From Populus alba (Eukaryota > Streptophyta > Magnoliopsida > Malpighiales > Salicaceae), in the NCBI RefSeq assembly GCF_005239225.2, contig NC_133296.1:13020001-13084000 (forward strand): a DNA stretch of 64,000 bases, written 5' to 3'. Below, in pieces: positions 43,281 to 56,745 of the stretch. A program made the translations under genes and the position numbers. Under the pieces are notes generated by a model that saw nothing but the letters and a program-made list of their open reading frames with translations, ran no database searches and was not told where the DNA came from. Each line of letters opens with the position of its first letter. Positions within the stretch are counted from its first letter, which is position 1.

Positions 43281-46185
43281 CCAACGAGTTCATTTTGGAG
43301 GGATGATAAAAATTTGATGGCTTTAAAGTCTTGTCAAATTTAAGAATTTTGGAATTTTTGAGTTTTAGATTCAACTTTCAAGGAGGGAGTCAGAAATTCA
43401 TGTTGGTTTTTAAGTCAAAAATTGTGGAGGGACGGAGGGAGGGAGGGAGGGGAGACATTTTTTTAATTTTTAAGGTGCCAAAGTGGGAGAAGTTCCCGGT
43501 ACTAATGAAAATTTTAGCATTTAAGGTGCTGAGTTGGAGGAGCCAAAAAGAAAGAACAGTGAAAGTGAGATATTCAATGTGGCCAGGCAACAAGGTTAAA
43601 TGCTTCCAAATCGGCTTGCAAGCCTGTTTTGGCATCAGCCCAGTTTTAAATGCTTCCATGGAATTTGAAAGGTAAAAGAGCCTCATAGAACCCAGGGAAA
43701 CCAAATTTTCAGCCCAATGATCACGGCCTTTTGGAGATAGTTTCCTTTCTCTCTTGGGTTCCTATTAAATCTACTACAATTATTTTTTTTTAATTTAAAA
43801 TTTTTTTTAATATTATTATATCAAAATAATCTATATATATATATATATATATAAAATAAAAAATTATTTGTTTTACAATCAGCCAACGCCCAGACCTCCT
43901 CTATTTCCCCCCTTACAACCACCTTCCAAGCAACCTTATATATTCTATTTACACTAGAAAAACCTTATCTTGATCGAATTAATAACTCCAGCAGCTTCCT
44001 TTGGCATAAGAAAAACTGACATGTAATATAAGGGAAGGGAGGACAATACAATTTTAATAAGACAAACTTTTCTTTCCATGCTCACTAATCTTCCTTTTCA
44101 TAGTCCTAATCCTATATGGAAGTTGTTTATCACAGGTTTTCAAGTGAAGAGTTTTTTGTAGTTGGCCCCCAAAGAAAGTCCTGAATTTTGGATAGAAAAT
44201 GTGTCATATTTGCAATATATTGCATTTTCCATTCCTACCATAAACTCTTCATCTATGTTAATGCCAGCTACGAAACCTTTATAAAAATTGACTTTAGACT
44301 TCAAGCTAATTCAAATCACCTTAAAATACTCTTCACATGAATTTTATGGGCTGGGCTAGATTCAACCCATAAAAAATCAAAAAGAAAAAGGAATTGTTGA
44401 GGTTAAACTGAGCCTGAGCCTGAGCCTTAGACCCACCTGACCCAATTCTCTTTGAACTAAGGATATGTTTGGCAGAACACATTCTAATACCTTTTCCTTT
44501 TAATTTCATTCTTTTTAATGTTGATATATAGCCAAGTCATTTTAGATATCAAAAAATTATGAAAAAAATCTGGGGATCCTCTTTGATTTATTTGTGGGTC
44601 CCTCACATCTTTTTTGATGACTTTACGAGTATTTGGATTGCAAATTTATTTTGCGAAATACAAATTTAGTATGTAATACATATTTATCTTTTTCTATTTT
44701 TCAAAAAAAAAATCGATAAAATTGCATATGATATTTCATCAATTATATGGTAAATATCATGTGGGAAATACTAATGGGATAAAATGGGTAAATTATTTTT
44801 TGGCTCACTTTTTCCATATCTAAATCAATCGATAATTTTATTATTGACGGACTCATGAAAATAACAAAAATTATTGATAAATTGTTTTTGTTTATGAGCC
44901 CGTTGGTAAATTACTTTTTGATTGATTATAAATGTAAATATCAACAAAAATTTTTGTTAGTAAAACTGTAAAATCTAGTGGTAATTGTAAGAATCAATTC
45001 CTAAAAAGGAAAACTATCTAAATATCAAATGGAGTAACTTGCGTGAACTAGGAGCTCCAGCCAGTGTGTATTCTAGTTCATGTCCTGTCTCTATTATCCA
45101 TTATAATGTGACACCTTGACGGATACAGCTCAAGATGGAAAGAGACAGAGAGAGAAGGGCATGCCATTGGCAATTAAAGGAGGGAATGACTTTCCGATGG
45201 GATTGCTCTCATGGTTCACACATAACTTTCACTTTCATGAAATAATCACATAAAAAAAAAAAGTTAAATAAATTATAATAGGTGATTGGCTAAGCAGTGA
45301 CCTCATTGGTTTACGGACCAATTTTATTTGATTGAGAAGATTGAATTTAATTTTAACAAGTCAAGTTCATAAGTATGGTCTGGACATTTATATTAAATTA
45401 AAAATAAAATTAATTTATTAGGTTTTGAGTTTGGTTTTTAGAAATTACCTGCTCGAGTGTCACAAATCTCATTATTATTGAAGATTTATATAGTTATTAA
45501 TTTTATAATCTCGGATAATTAGTTAAAGTACATGTAAGCTGACCCAAACAATTATAATTATCAATAAAAAAAATGAAATGAAACTTTTTCATTAGAATGG
45601 GCTGAATTTAAAATCTTTATATTTGAATTCGCTGAATCAGTATTCCCACCTTACATTTTATCTATTGGAAAAAATGACTATAAAATGGTTTTGAAGATAT
45701 ATTTTAGTGTCGAATAAAAAAAGAAAAATAATTCTATCCAATTAATTTCTCAAGCATGTGAACAGATTCAATATTCTTTAACAGTCTACGTGTTTGCAAA
45801 GTTTGCTGGTATAATCTTCTTTTCAAAAAGTTTGGGGGCCCCCATGATGGTATGACACTCCATAAAATCATTTTATCATCATTTTAATGCTTGCTTTTAG
45901 CAGAAGTCTTTCGACTTGCCTAGTTGTATGCGTAGGTTGTCTGTACTTTTCCTCCTTACGTTTTGTGATCTTGAATATTTCTCAACTTCTCACATATGAA
46001 ACGGCGATGACTTTAGTTCCTTGCCCGCAATTAAAGATTTGTGTAGAAAAGAGGCTTTAGTTATAGATTGAAAGGAACTAGAGAATGTTGGAAAGTTTTA
46101 ACTAAAAAACACTCAAAAGAACACAACCAATTTCATGCATGGTGGAGAGTCTTGACGCAGACAACCCCTCTTGCTCCACTGACAT
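43281..46185. other. Intergenic region, no gene seen
   Basis: Overlapping frames on both strands at 43331-43704 (114 and 104 codons) show no recognisable motif and lie next to purine-rich DNA. An (AT)n microsatellite is at about 43829-43853. The phrases tattattgacggactcatg and atgagcccgttggtaaatta at 44840-44930 may be subterminal repeats of a DNA transposon. A poly-C/G-poor AT-rich stretch fills the rest. Confidence 0.4.
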
Positions 46186-46388
46186 AAAAACGTGTTTGAG
46201 AATATAATTATAATTATTTTTTAAAGTATTTTTTTATTTAAAAAAATATATTAATAATTTTTTTATTTTTAAAAATTAATTTTGAGATCAGTACATCAAA
46301 ATAATTTGAAAATATTAAAAACATATTAATTTAAATCAATTTTTTTTTAATACTTTTTAAAAATATTTTTAAAACATAGTGTCAAACC
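46186..46388. repeat. AT-rich dispersed repeat (MITE-like)
   Basis: Starts near aaaaacgtgtttgagaa and ends near aaaacatagtgtcaaaccct. It shares acatcaaaataatttgaaaa and tttttaaaaatatttttaaa with 9257-9486. The flanking gtgttt/aaaca phrases suggest short terminal inverted repeats. Confidence 0.5.
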
Positions 46389-48402
46389 CTCTAAGTCATC
46401 GTTACCACTGTACAGTGTATTGCCCTACCATTAGCATATTTGCTGTGATCTCAGATCTCACGGCTTCCATATTTAATTGCGAAACATTCAATTTTTCTTT
46501 TCTCTAGGGTTTTGGAGTTGGGGCCAGTTTGTTTTTCTAAAATTATAGTTTACTTTGTATGATAAAAAAAGTTTTTGGTCCTTGTGTTTTTTCTAAAATA
46601 ATAGTTTACTTCTTATGATAAAAACAAAACAAAAAAAAAATTCATTGACAATTTGGTCCCTTCATGATTACTCTAGACCATGTAATGATTCATTACATGA
46701 TTTTTTTTTTTAATTAGGCTTTAGGCATATGCGTTGCACATGGATTACTCAAACATTTCTATGACTCTAAATTTATGAATTATATATTAAAAATATTTAA
46801 AACAGAAAAATAACATCCACAATTTAAATTTTTTAAAAAAAATATTCAAAGTTTTTCTTTAATTATAATGGCTAAATAATATTATAATAATGATAGATGT
46901 TTATTTTACTATAGAAGGATTTTTTTTGTTTAATATATGTTTAAAATAAAAGGTTATTTTATAATAGTGTTCCAAAAAAAATAAAATTAATGGTGCTATA
47001 AAACGAAAAGTTCTTATGGCATGTGGGGAAAAATAATAAATTATGTACAAATGATGTATTGAATATGTTATATAAAAATTATATAGAAAAAAAAAAATAG
47101 AAATCATGGTATAATAATAAAAATGAAAAAAAAAATATAAGAAACAAATATTTAAAAAAGTGCAAAAAAAAAAGCTACATAGTAAACAAATATTCAAAAA
47201 AATTGTATTATAAATATAAGAAACTTGCATGTATTAAAAAATATATATAGTGTCATTTAAATAATTTAAGGATATTATATTTTTAAAATAATATTTAAAA
47301 GTATTATAGTCAAACAAAAGCTTTCATAGAGTACGGTCCTTTTATATATAGACGTTTTGAATCATCATAATTGTAATTGTAAATTACATTATAATTTTGA
47401 AAATTACACAACCAATGAACCATTATTTTATATGATCCATTGCTTGCAACCAATGAAACATATCATAAGGTTAGAAATAAGGTGTTCTTCTTTCCTTGCA
47501 CTTCACAAGAGTTTAAAGTAGCATTTGGCAATGTGACTCAAACGCTATTAGATAAAAATTTAAATTTTATTTTTATTTAAATTTTTTATTTTTTATTTTT
47601 AGATTTGTTAAAATAAAAAACATTTTTTTATAAAAAAAAATATTATTTTGATACAATATTTTTAAACAAGAAATATTTTAAAAATTAATGATGACCATCA
47701 AAATATTAAACACTACCTAAAAATAAACATGTAGTTTATTTTGGAATCTGATATTTTTACACATTTCAGATTAAAGGTTAAAAAATTTCAACTTAAAATC
47801 TCAAACTATTTCTTTGTATTAGTGTTCACATAAAATAAATATAAGATTGCAAAGTAAAGTAAAAAATTAAAAATAAACCATTTATTATAAAATTTAAGTT
47901 TTTCAAATTTAACCTATTCTAAATATTTTTGAAATACTATCCATGGGAAATCAAAACATGTCATAAAGCCCGCAAGGGATAACAATTTGCCAAACAGTTG
48001 TACAGTACAAACAAATTCTCATTCGATCATGTTTGCCCAAGACTTGTCTCCCTAGTTTTATCTCTCAAATATACTTTTTTCCACAACAGTTCATTAATTA
48101 ATTACTATGTAAGATAAATTAAATATGCCAACATATATAATCTTTACAGAAATTAATAAAATATATGTATTATCGTAAGTCAATAAGTGTTGAAACTATT
48201 GTTTAATAATATTTGGTGCCTTTCAAAAAAAGAAAAAGAAAAAAAGTCTTCTAGTCTCTACTAATACTTTAGATTTTCTTTATGTGTGTGAATGATACGA
48301 CTTTGACTTTATGTAGATATTTATATGATTAGATTAGAGACCTTTTTTGTTTTTAATCTAAATTTTATACTTCATCTATCACATAAATGTGTGTATCTCA
48401 AT

Positions 48403-48406
<4 letters not shown>
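46389..48406. other. AT-rich intergenic region, no gene seen
   Basis: Very AT-rich. A 109-codon minus-strand frame at 46901-47230 is built from Phe, Tyr and Ile codons of A/T runs and is not credible. A further AT-rich short repeat with the phrase tttaaacaagaaatatttta lies at about 47515-47720. Confidence 0.45.

Positions 48407-48450
<44 letters not shown>
48407..48450. repeat. (TA)n microsatellite
   Basis: About 44 bp of uninterrupted TA directly left of the GC-richer block at 48451-49390. It could be a simple-sequence tail of that block if it is a minus-strand retroelement. Confidence 0.85.
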
Positions 48451-48453
<3 letters not shown>

Positions 48454-49394
48454 CTTTAGCTAAAGAATAAGGAAAAATAATAACAAGATCCAAAAGCCTA
48501 ACCAGAGTAGATGAAGAAAAGAAGCAACTTGGAGCCTGAAGCCCCAGGGCTGCAAGAGCACCGGAGACAGCAAAAACCAAAAGAGAAACAGAGAAGCCGC
48601 AAGAGAGGGACTGCAGCCAAGGAAGCAGCGAGTGAACAAGGAAAAACTAGCAACCTGAGAACTATCTTCGAGCAAAACAGGAACAGCAGCACCTCTACTA
48701 AAAGAAAAAAGACCATCCAAAAACTGCACCCCATGATTATTAGGGCACTTGGTCGAGAGAGGACCACAACCACAGGACCTCTTGCAATGCAGCAGATGCT
48801 AACTAAACAAGATCAAAAACTAAAAAAAAAAAAAAAAAAAAACAGGGGAATACAAGATACAAGCAAGCAAGCAGACCAGTGTACAAGCAAAAACCTAGAC
48901 TGCCCCGAAACTGCATAAAACACTCCCTCACACCACTCAACCTAGAAGAGCTCTCAAATACACCCTGGGAACAGAACCAAGGCCAAGGGAGCCCCGAAAC
49001 AAACCTAGCCCTAGGACTAACCAATACTCCAAGAGACTCAACACACGCACTCAGGGAGACCCAACACACCCACACACCAACAGCCACTCGCACGCACCCA
49101 TGGGCACACATCACACAGCTACTGGCGGAAGCTCAAGAATGGGGAAAAAACAAGCCAGATGTTGTCTGTGGCCCGACCAAACAAGCTCCTAAACTAAACC
49201 ACAAGGCCCTCACTACCGGAACATCAACAGCAAAAGCCACCAAAAATCAATCCACTGCAGTCTAGGACGATATGCATTCATGGTTTCTGTATAGACCAGC
49301 ATCTATATACCAGAATAGACCATTTAGATTCCTGATCCGGCCCCATAGCGAAATAAAACAGATGCCATTGAACATCCTCCCAAATAGGGTGTTT
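48451..49394 (-). other. GC-richer unidentified block, possibly LINE 3' region
   Basis: About 0.9 kb with much higher GC than its surroundings. Several long overlapping frames occur on both strands (48511-48918 and 48879-49265 plus; 48460-48773 and 48803-49114 minus), which is typical of stop-poor composition. None has a domain I know. On the minus strand it is rich in T and G runs, like the 3' regions of plant L1 LINEs, and it ends against (TA)n. I lean to a transposon-derived fragment with low confidence; a small gene cannot be excluded. Confidence 0.35.
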
Positions 49395-49399
49395 TTTCT

Positions 49400-49698
49400 T
49401 GTAAATAACTATCTTAAATCAATAATTTAAGTTGTTAGATTAGATTAGATCCCGATATATAATTTATATTATTCTCTAAAACACCTACTCAAGTAAAAGC
49501 TTTTTAAGCTTGAAACTTGTATAAATTTACACTATTTTGTATTTATTTTTTATCAAATAAATAAAAATGATAAGATACAAACTCGTAACTACTTGATTTG
49601 TTATTAAGGCTCTGATACTAAGTCAAAAAATCATCTTAACTCAATAGTTTAAGCTATTAAATGAGATCTTAAAATATAATTTATATTATTCTTTAACA
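49400..49698 (-). mobile_element. Miniature LTR retrotransposon (TRIM-like), copy B
   Basis: 299 bp flanked on both sides by the 5-bp duplication TTTCT (49395-49399 and 49699-49703). In minus orientation the 5' LTR is about 49621-49698 (TGTTAAAGAATAATATAAAT...). A primer site TAGTATCAGAGC (49609-49620, one mismatch from the initiator-Met type) follows, then a non-coding middle and ACTTGAGTAGG next to the 3' LTR (49400-49483, TGTTTTAGAGAATAATATAA...). The LTRs are only about 80 bp, and no protein is encoded. Confidence 0.85.
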
Positions 49699-49703
49699 TT
49701 TCT

Positions 49704-50837
49704 CATCCAACAATTTAAACCTAAAACAACACTTAATAGATCTTTCAAAATAATAGTAATTATCCAGCAAAAGGCTTTGCTATTAACATCGAAAGTCATT
49801 CAGGTCATGAGATATTACACAGCTCAAGTCTTTCCATGTTACAATTTTATTCCAAAGTTTCCATGGGGCAATGCATGAAAATGTGGAAGACAATTTCAGA
49901 ATGTTAATCACAGAAAGGGCAAACTAGTTAATCGTTTACATGATTTACCTTACATTTCACATCAATTAAGAACACCGTTCTTTTCATGTCAGAAATGTCA
50001 TCGTCTGATGTAAAATCTTTCAGAGTAAATCTGCTTCCAAATTATGGTCATTTCATTTCGTCAGAATGGTAAAAGATGGGAGCATAGAATCATTTATCTT
50101 GAAATGTTCACTTCCAGTGCATGCATCATATGATAGCAACTAGACATCATAACTCAGCACACCAAATGCCCTCTCCTTTGCCCATGTTCTAAAATCAAGG
50201 CTCCTCACAAAAACACACAGTAGAAACAACTACAATAATCATATCTAGAGAGTGATGTCTTTTTCCTTTTCGCTACTGGAAATGATATTTTGTGTGTACG
50301 ATATGTAGGGTAGCTAGTGACAATTTTCGCTAATGGGGTCGGCGCTTTTTGATTGGTCATGAAACCATGCGCAATCAATTATCCATATTGTACAGCAGCA
50401 GCGGCAGCAACAACAACCCAACTGATGTTGATCGTAAAAGCATGTGAGTTGTCGAATATCTTTATCAGCATAGCTCAATACTTCTTCTGCTCTCTGCTTG
50501 ATATGGAGGATGATTCTCAACCGCAATGTTTTACTGCCTAGAGCTAGCGTAAAACGTTGCTAGCGCTACCTTTCACCACCTGAGTTTCTATATATATATA
50601 TATATATATAAAAGTTCTTGTATGGTTAAAAGAATCTCCTAGTTCTTATAAATTTTCTTAAAAAAATATGTAAAAGAGGCTAGTTTGGTCATTCCAGCAA
50701 ACCATGGAGTGGGCTGAATTTTTTTTCTTTTTATTAACCATAACGAAGAGAATCAGACACGATACAGTGTGCTTAATTAACAATTCAAGAAGAAAGAATA
50801 GTGTCAATCCATATATATATATATATATTATATGAGA
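49704..50837. other. Intergenic region, no gene seen
   Basis: Contains frames on both strands at 50314-50541 with a run of Cys or Ala caused by a GCA/GCC-type trinucleotide repeat; no motif is recognised. TA microsatellites lie at about 50590-50612 and 50812-50830. Confidence 0.4.
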
Positions 50838-51052
50838 AACACATTCCCTTAAATAAAAAGCATTTGAACATAAAACTTGTATAAATTTATATTATTTTAT
50901 ACTTGATTTTATCAAATAAATAAAATGATGAGATTTGAACTAGTAATCGTTTGATTATTAAAATTTTAATACCATGTTAAAGAACCATTTCAATCAAAAA
51001 ATTTAAATTATTAAATAAATTTTTAAAATATAATTTATATTATTCTATCACA
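50838..51052 (-). mobile_element. Miniature LTR retrotransposon (TRIM-like), copy C, truncated
   Basis: In minus orientation the 5' LTR is about 50978-51052 (TGTGATAGAATAATATAAAT...), then a decayed primer site TGGTATTAAAAT (50966-50977) and an internal region like that of copy B. The 3' LTR is lost at a TA-rich junction near 50838. Confidence 0.7.
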
Positions 51053-51771
51053 TGAAAAGGAAAAAGTGTATCTTTATATTAATCTCTCAATTATTGACCT
51101 TTTGCATATATTAATCATGGCTCTTCATTGCTAAATAAATCCCAGCTAAAAACTTTAAGAGAGAGCGCCTCTATTCAATTTAGCTTGAGTAGGTTTTCAA
51201 GCACTAATGATAAGTATCGATAAAAAAACAAAAAACATAATTAATAGTTTAAAAACTCTAAATTAAACAGTTCTCCTCTCTATTATATATATAATTCCAA
51301 ATTCTAAAGTCTGAACTAATTAATTAGACGATAGACTGCCAAAATCATAATCTTTTATTTTTTTAACTCAAGTTTTCAGTTTCATATACTAGTGATTTCT
51401 TCCATCTAAAGGGAGTTTTATAGGCAGTTGATGAAGAAATTATGGACAGTAATGGTCATTTCACAAGTGAACGTTTAATTCCACCAAAAAAAAAAAAAAA
51501 AAAAAAAGGAATGCAGAAAGCCACCTAGTCTTCCAATGGGAACTACTTGCTTCATCCTAGGGAGGAAGACTACAAAGGTTGGTTTAAGTCTTTCTTACAG
51601 AAAGCCAACTGGTCTAAGCCCCCATTTAGCTAGCTCCTATGGGCTATATGGCTCCAAGCCGCTTCTATAGAAATGGTCTTGCAGTCCTAAAAATATCAAT
51701 TCCATGCCTCAAGTCTTACAGATTGGGACGCCTTCCATAGTCATAAAACACACAAAAACGATAAAAGAAGA

Positions 51772-51820
<49 letters not shown>

Positions 51821-52011
51821 AGTTCTTTTGGCTGCCCTACAGTTACAACGCATGCAATTCAATAAAATGGCCAAATACACAGTTCAAGCTGTCAAATATA
51901 AATGCAAAATACGTATTTAAGTAAAGACAAAACAAAGCGATAACAACTTGGCAGCAGTTTTTGTAAGGTCTAAGGTGCACCATCCATAAATATTGCAATA
52001 TTATTCAATAT

Positions 52012-52049
<38 letters not shown>

Positions 52050-53029
52050 AGGATAAATCAGAAATATACATTCAGAATATTTAGACAGGGAGACAAATAA
52101 ATGATTATCTTGGATCACGCGCCTTGATTGGTGGCTTTCACGTTATACACAGATGAAAACATTAAAGGAGCTGATAAATCAATTTGGCATCACCCCCCCC
52201 CCCCCCCCTCTCTCTTTCTGCCATTGTCCTTTTCTAGGACTGCAACAAACTTTGCCCGCCCATTACTTTTCTTCCTCGCGTGCTGCACAACAGAGTTTTT
52301 TTCAGCATTGTGAAAAAAAAAAAAAAAACAATAATAAAGTAAAACAGTAGAAAAAATATTTGAAGATATAACAAGATTTAACAAATCAAATGATATTTGC
52401 AACTCTTGTTTTGTAATTGATATATGCGACACACAAGTTGAATATTCTATTTGTGATTTCATACAAAATTAAAGCTCATATAATTTCATTATGATAGTGA
52501 AATTTGATGAATTAAGGATAGAGTTGGGGTTTATTTAAGCTTAAAACAATTTATTTTTTTAATTTCTTACCATTATCAGGGAATTTAATATCTCTTACAT
52601 GATGAGATGTTCTTCTGTTTTGTAGGTTTTAAAGCAAAATACTTGAATAAAAACTCGAGGTTTTGTTATGAATAATTACGAGTAGTTTTGTTTGCAATGT
52701 CATGATTCTTTTGAAAAAATTCTTCACATTTTGAGAACATCATTTATTGATTCAGTTTGGTTGCTTGCTTGATTAAAAATGACTTTTACAAGCACATAAT
52801 GAGGTTAAGACTCTTGGTTATGAAAAAAAATAGATTTATAGGCTTAAAGAGTGTTTTAAGGCTCTAAAAACTTAAGATTATTGTCATTATATCTTTCAAT
52901 CTTTTGTTCTTTTATATTTAGTTGATTTTTCTTTTTTGCTTGCTTTAATGTGACATCCTCATTTGTTTTGACCTTGACTTGGTCATTTTTGTTTTCATTT
53001 AGGGATGCACCCCAACATCGTGATTTTTC
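51053..53029. other. Intergenic region with several microsatellites
   Basis: Microsatellites are (GA)n at about 51776-51818, (CT)n at about 52015-52046 and a C-run followed by CT at about 52193-52216. An A-run at 51487-51508 precedes a less AT-rich stretch (51510-51760) that I cannot identify. Frames at 52128-52350 are artefacts of the C and CT runs. No gene is supportable. Confidence 0.45.
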
Positions 53030-56000
53030 AAGCTCTTTGGATTTTCCATAACATCTCCTCAGTCATTGATCTTTGAATTTTTACTTGTTTCTCGTTATAG
53101 GATGTGATCCTAGTTAGGATCGACTATTGATCTTTGGGATTTCATTTACCCCAATGTGGATGTGATTCTAATAAGGGGTTTTATAAGGAAAAACTTTTTC
53201 AGGTTCAAATGGGAACCACAAGGGATATATTTTAGAATATGAAGGGATAGCAAAGATGGTCTCGCATCATTCATGCACAAGTGGTTAGATCAAATAGATT
53301 TTGTCCTTATTTAGTTTGATTGTTTTTGCATAAAGACTTATATTTTTGTGAATCAATGACTAGCAAAACAAACTACATGTGATTATGCATACAGCTAAAA
53401 TATGGACCAAGAGATATAAGATATGAGCTTTCTGTACATTTTTCATTTTTTGCATCTTGGTTCAAAATTGTTTAGTCACCTTGGAATGAGAATTGTTTTA
53501 AGAAAACATTGAATTATTTCTGAAATCAAAAAGGATTTTTAAAATCGATATGGCTAAAATGTTTTAAATAGAGTCATGGAGTCAATCATAAAAGTCAGTT
53601 TTATGAGTTTAAAAAAGGTGAGGATTACCTCTTAGCATCTTGCATAACGCACGTTAGGGTTCGATCATTTTTACCATTATATTTATTCAATCGTGGACAA
53701 CAATTTAATGCCAAGTTATTGCTTTCAAAAACATACCTTTTGATTTCAAAACAACAAAAAGATTGAAAAGGCATGTTTCATTAAAAGATGTGATGCAATC
53801 CCAAAACCAAAATGCGAAATAGCAAAGTTTGATGCATACAACATTATATCTTGGGTCAAATTCCAAGACAATATATGTGTCTTGTCAGTGTTTACTAGCC
53901 ACTTATTGTACTCATGATGATCTAGTGAAAATATGGTAAATGACATTGTCCTTCATAAACTTAACATGTTCCTTACTTACCAACTTCCAAACTTAATACC
54001 TAAAATTCTTATAGTTTTGATTGAATGGTTGAGGATCTCATTATGGCATTCACACTTCTCATTTGGATTGTACCACCTAGGGAATGGTGGTTTATGGGAT
54101 CTGATGGAGCTGGGGAAATATGTCTGGTGCTTAAGAGATGCTTGTAAATATATTTAAAAGTGGTGTTTGAGTAGCGAATGATATAGTGAGATCCAATTAA
54201 ACAAGGTTCCTTATTTCAGATCCATTCTTGAACTCAGGTTTCATCATCACTTTAGAGTTCATAGTTCCTACTTTAATAGTTTGTTCAATCCTTTCGGCCA
54301 TAATCACTAGATCAGTAAAATATTGGGTTGTACTTCCAATAAGGAATTCAAAGTAGGGCATTTTAAAAGTGTTAGTAAACAAGTTGACCATCTTTTTTTC
54401 TAACAGTGGAGGATCCACTTGAGTAGCAACCCCAAACCATCTCTGGACGTATTCCAAAATAAATTCCTTATCATCTATTTCCATATTTTGCATGTTAGAT
54501 ATGCTTGCAGCGATATCCATGATGTACTTATATTTTTTAATGAAATCATCTACCAGGTCTCCACTTTTAAATTTTCATATTGTCCAACCTTATATACCAA
54601 TCTAATGTTGCCTCACCCAAACTATCCTGAAAAAAATTCATCAATAATTTTTCATCGTGCATTATTTCTACCATTTAATTGCAATAACATTTAAGGTTAG
54701 TGACATGACACTGAGTTCTAGTATACTTAATAAACTTGGGTACATGAAACTTCTTTAGAACAATCGCATTCAAGACTAGACACATCTTGATAGCTTAGAC
54801 ATGATCATACAAGCCCACTCCTTTGATAGCCCTTATCCTAGTATCTAACGCTGCTATATTATCATAAGCAATGTTTTCAAAGGATTTTGTCTTGCAGGAT
54901 TCATTTGAGAATGCATCCACAACTGCTAGGGTCAATATAGGCATTGTTGATTACACAAATATTGTATTCCATTGAGTTTTCTAACTCTGTCCATCCTTTT
55001 TTTTCTTTAGGCTGGATTGTTGTAAAAGTCATAAGCTAATTGGACGGGGCTTCACCATAAAGGTGTTTGAGTGTGTTCTTAAAAAAGCTTGTGATGCGAG
55101 TTATGTTAACCTTCAGGGAGTCCAGCTCCTCAAAGAAATAGGCATCTTAGTGAGTGTGTTCTTCATATTCCATGTTTCCTTGTCGAAGTTGGGTAAACTC
55201 TATAAATTTGGACTTTGCGAGGACCTATATTTAAACCTGGATATGCACATATGACATTTAAACCTTAAATCATGAATACATGTATGCTTATAATGCAAGT
55301 GTATGTACATGTACATAGAATATGGATTAACTCATTTAAAAGTCTAATCCATAACTTCTTTGTTGAATACAGGCAACAATCCATAGTCTGAGAAAAGCTC
55401 TTTCCTAGGTCTTCATCTTAATTAAATCTCATACACATTGGAGAGTACAAAACAAAAAGGTATGTCAAAGCCTTATTTTTAAAAAAGACAAAATAATTCT
55501 TATGTGCGGTAACTTCTTGGTCTTGGTCCTTGTGCAATTCCCCTCAACTAGCTACATCATCTCAGATTCTTACCTGTATTAAAAAAAAAAAAATCCATGG
55601 TCTTAGCTCAAAAAATCCTAGGAAGTTTAAGATTACTAAACATGTCTGCCTTGATGCGAAATAAATTATTTGAAAGTCCATATCCTAAGGGTAGGTTCTA
55701 AGCTACTACATGAGAGGTAAGCTAACTACATGGTCTCAAAATGGTCTATGATTCACCTAGTGACCACCTTTCATGAAAGTAGTATAGGGGTTTATAAGGA
55801 ATGATTAGGAGACAGTATGGCCACCATTACTAAGTAAACACTCAACTCATAGTTGGATATTTCACGAATTTGAACTACTACTCTTCACCTAACCTAGAAT
55901 TGGCTTTAGTCTTAAAATTAAAATGCATGAAGGCATTAATTCATGCCTAATGTACTTATGCATGAGCAATATGTAAAACCAAATGCATGCTAAAATAAAA

Positions 56001-56060
56001 TTGCACAGACAAACAAAAATATACAAGCAAACAAGAAATAAGAACAAATAGCAACACAAA
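53030..56060 (-). mobile_element. Decayed second Ogre/Tat-type element, internal region
   Basis: Collinear with the young element at 17.7-20.8 kb in the same orientation. It has a filler segment (53100-53190, gtgatcctagttagg and a later gtggatgtgattcta), gag (53950-55173) and a leader (55785-55900 with ggccaccattactaagtaaa and ttggatatttcacgaattt). Neither an LTR nor a primer site can be recognised at either end, and no pol is visible. It is far more diverged than the copy at 13637-23610. Confidence 0.75.
53950..55173 (-). pseudogene. Decayed Ogre/Tat gag
   Basis: The start is at 55173 (MEYEEHTH then a stop), parallel to MENEEGAHLESH of the young copy. The clearest open piece is 54520-54197. 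It contains EYVQRWFGVATQVDPPLLEKK and NTFKMPYFEFLIGSTTQYF, matching the RWRDEATHVQPPL and NTFKAPYYEHLMGSSAQHF region of the gag at 18873-20321. Downstream (54150-53950) the proline-rich part and the knuckle region are only traceable by nucleotide similarity. Several stops and frameshifts; inactive. Confidence 0.78.
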
Positions 56061-56703
56061 TCAATCTACCTTTTATTTCTTACAATAATAACATTAACCA
56101 ACTCAGAGAGAGAAAGTGAAGGATCTCATGCATTTTTGCTTTTAGAGTTCAAAGAAAACGAAAATCAATACCAAATAAAAAGAGAGGAATTTTAATTCAA
56201 AGAAAAAAAGATCTATGCCTTGTTTTTTTATTATTTCTTTTGTTTTAGAAAGAGGGGGTGGAGTGGTGGTTGTTGGATTAAATGGTGACCAATGTGATGG
56301 ATGAGGTTTGATTTTTTAGCCATTAGATTTTAAGAGCTGGAATGTGATTTGTAAAAATGAGGTGAGTGAGATCTTGGTTTACTTAGAAGTGAAAAGTGGA
56401 AATTTTCATCTTTCAAATGTTAGCCAAAAATATTTATTTTTTAATTGGTATCAGTAATGGATTTTTTGTTGCATATTTGATGTTTTCAATTCAAAAATGA
56501 AAAATCCTTTAATTGATGAAGGATGCAAATCAATATAACTATACCATATGGTTATACAAGGGTAAATTAAGCGATAATACTTTGCACCCTCACTTTTCAT
56601 AAATTATAGATAACACCTTTAATTGATTGAATTATTATTCAAATCATTGAAAAATTAAAAATATTAAAATATCCTCATATAAAATAACCATCTAAATAAA
56701 GAA

Positions 56704-56745
<42 letters not shown>

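Noticed and set aside
46901..47230. 109-codon minus-strand frame rich in Phe and Tyr
   Set aside because: It is produced by A/T homopolymers in a very AT-rich stretch; no credible protein.
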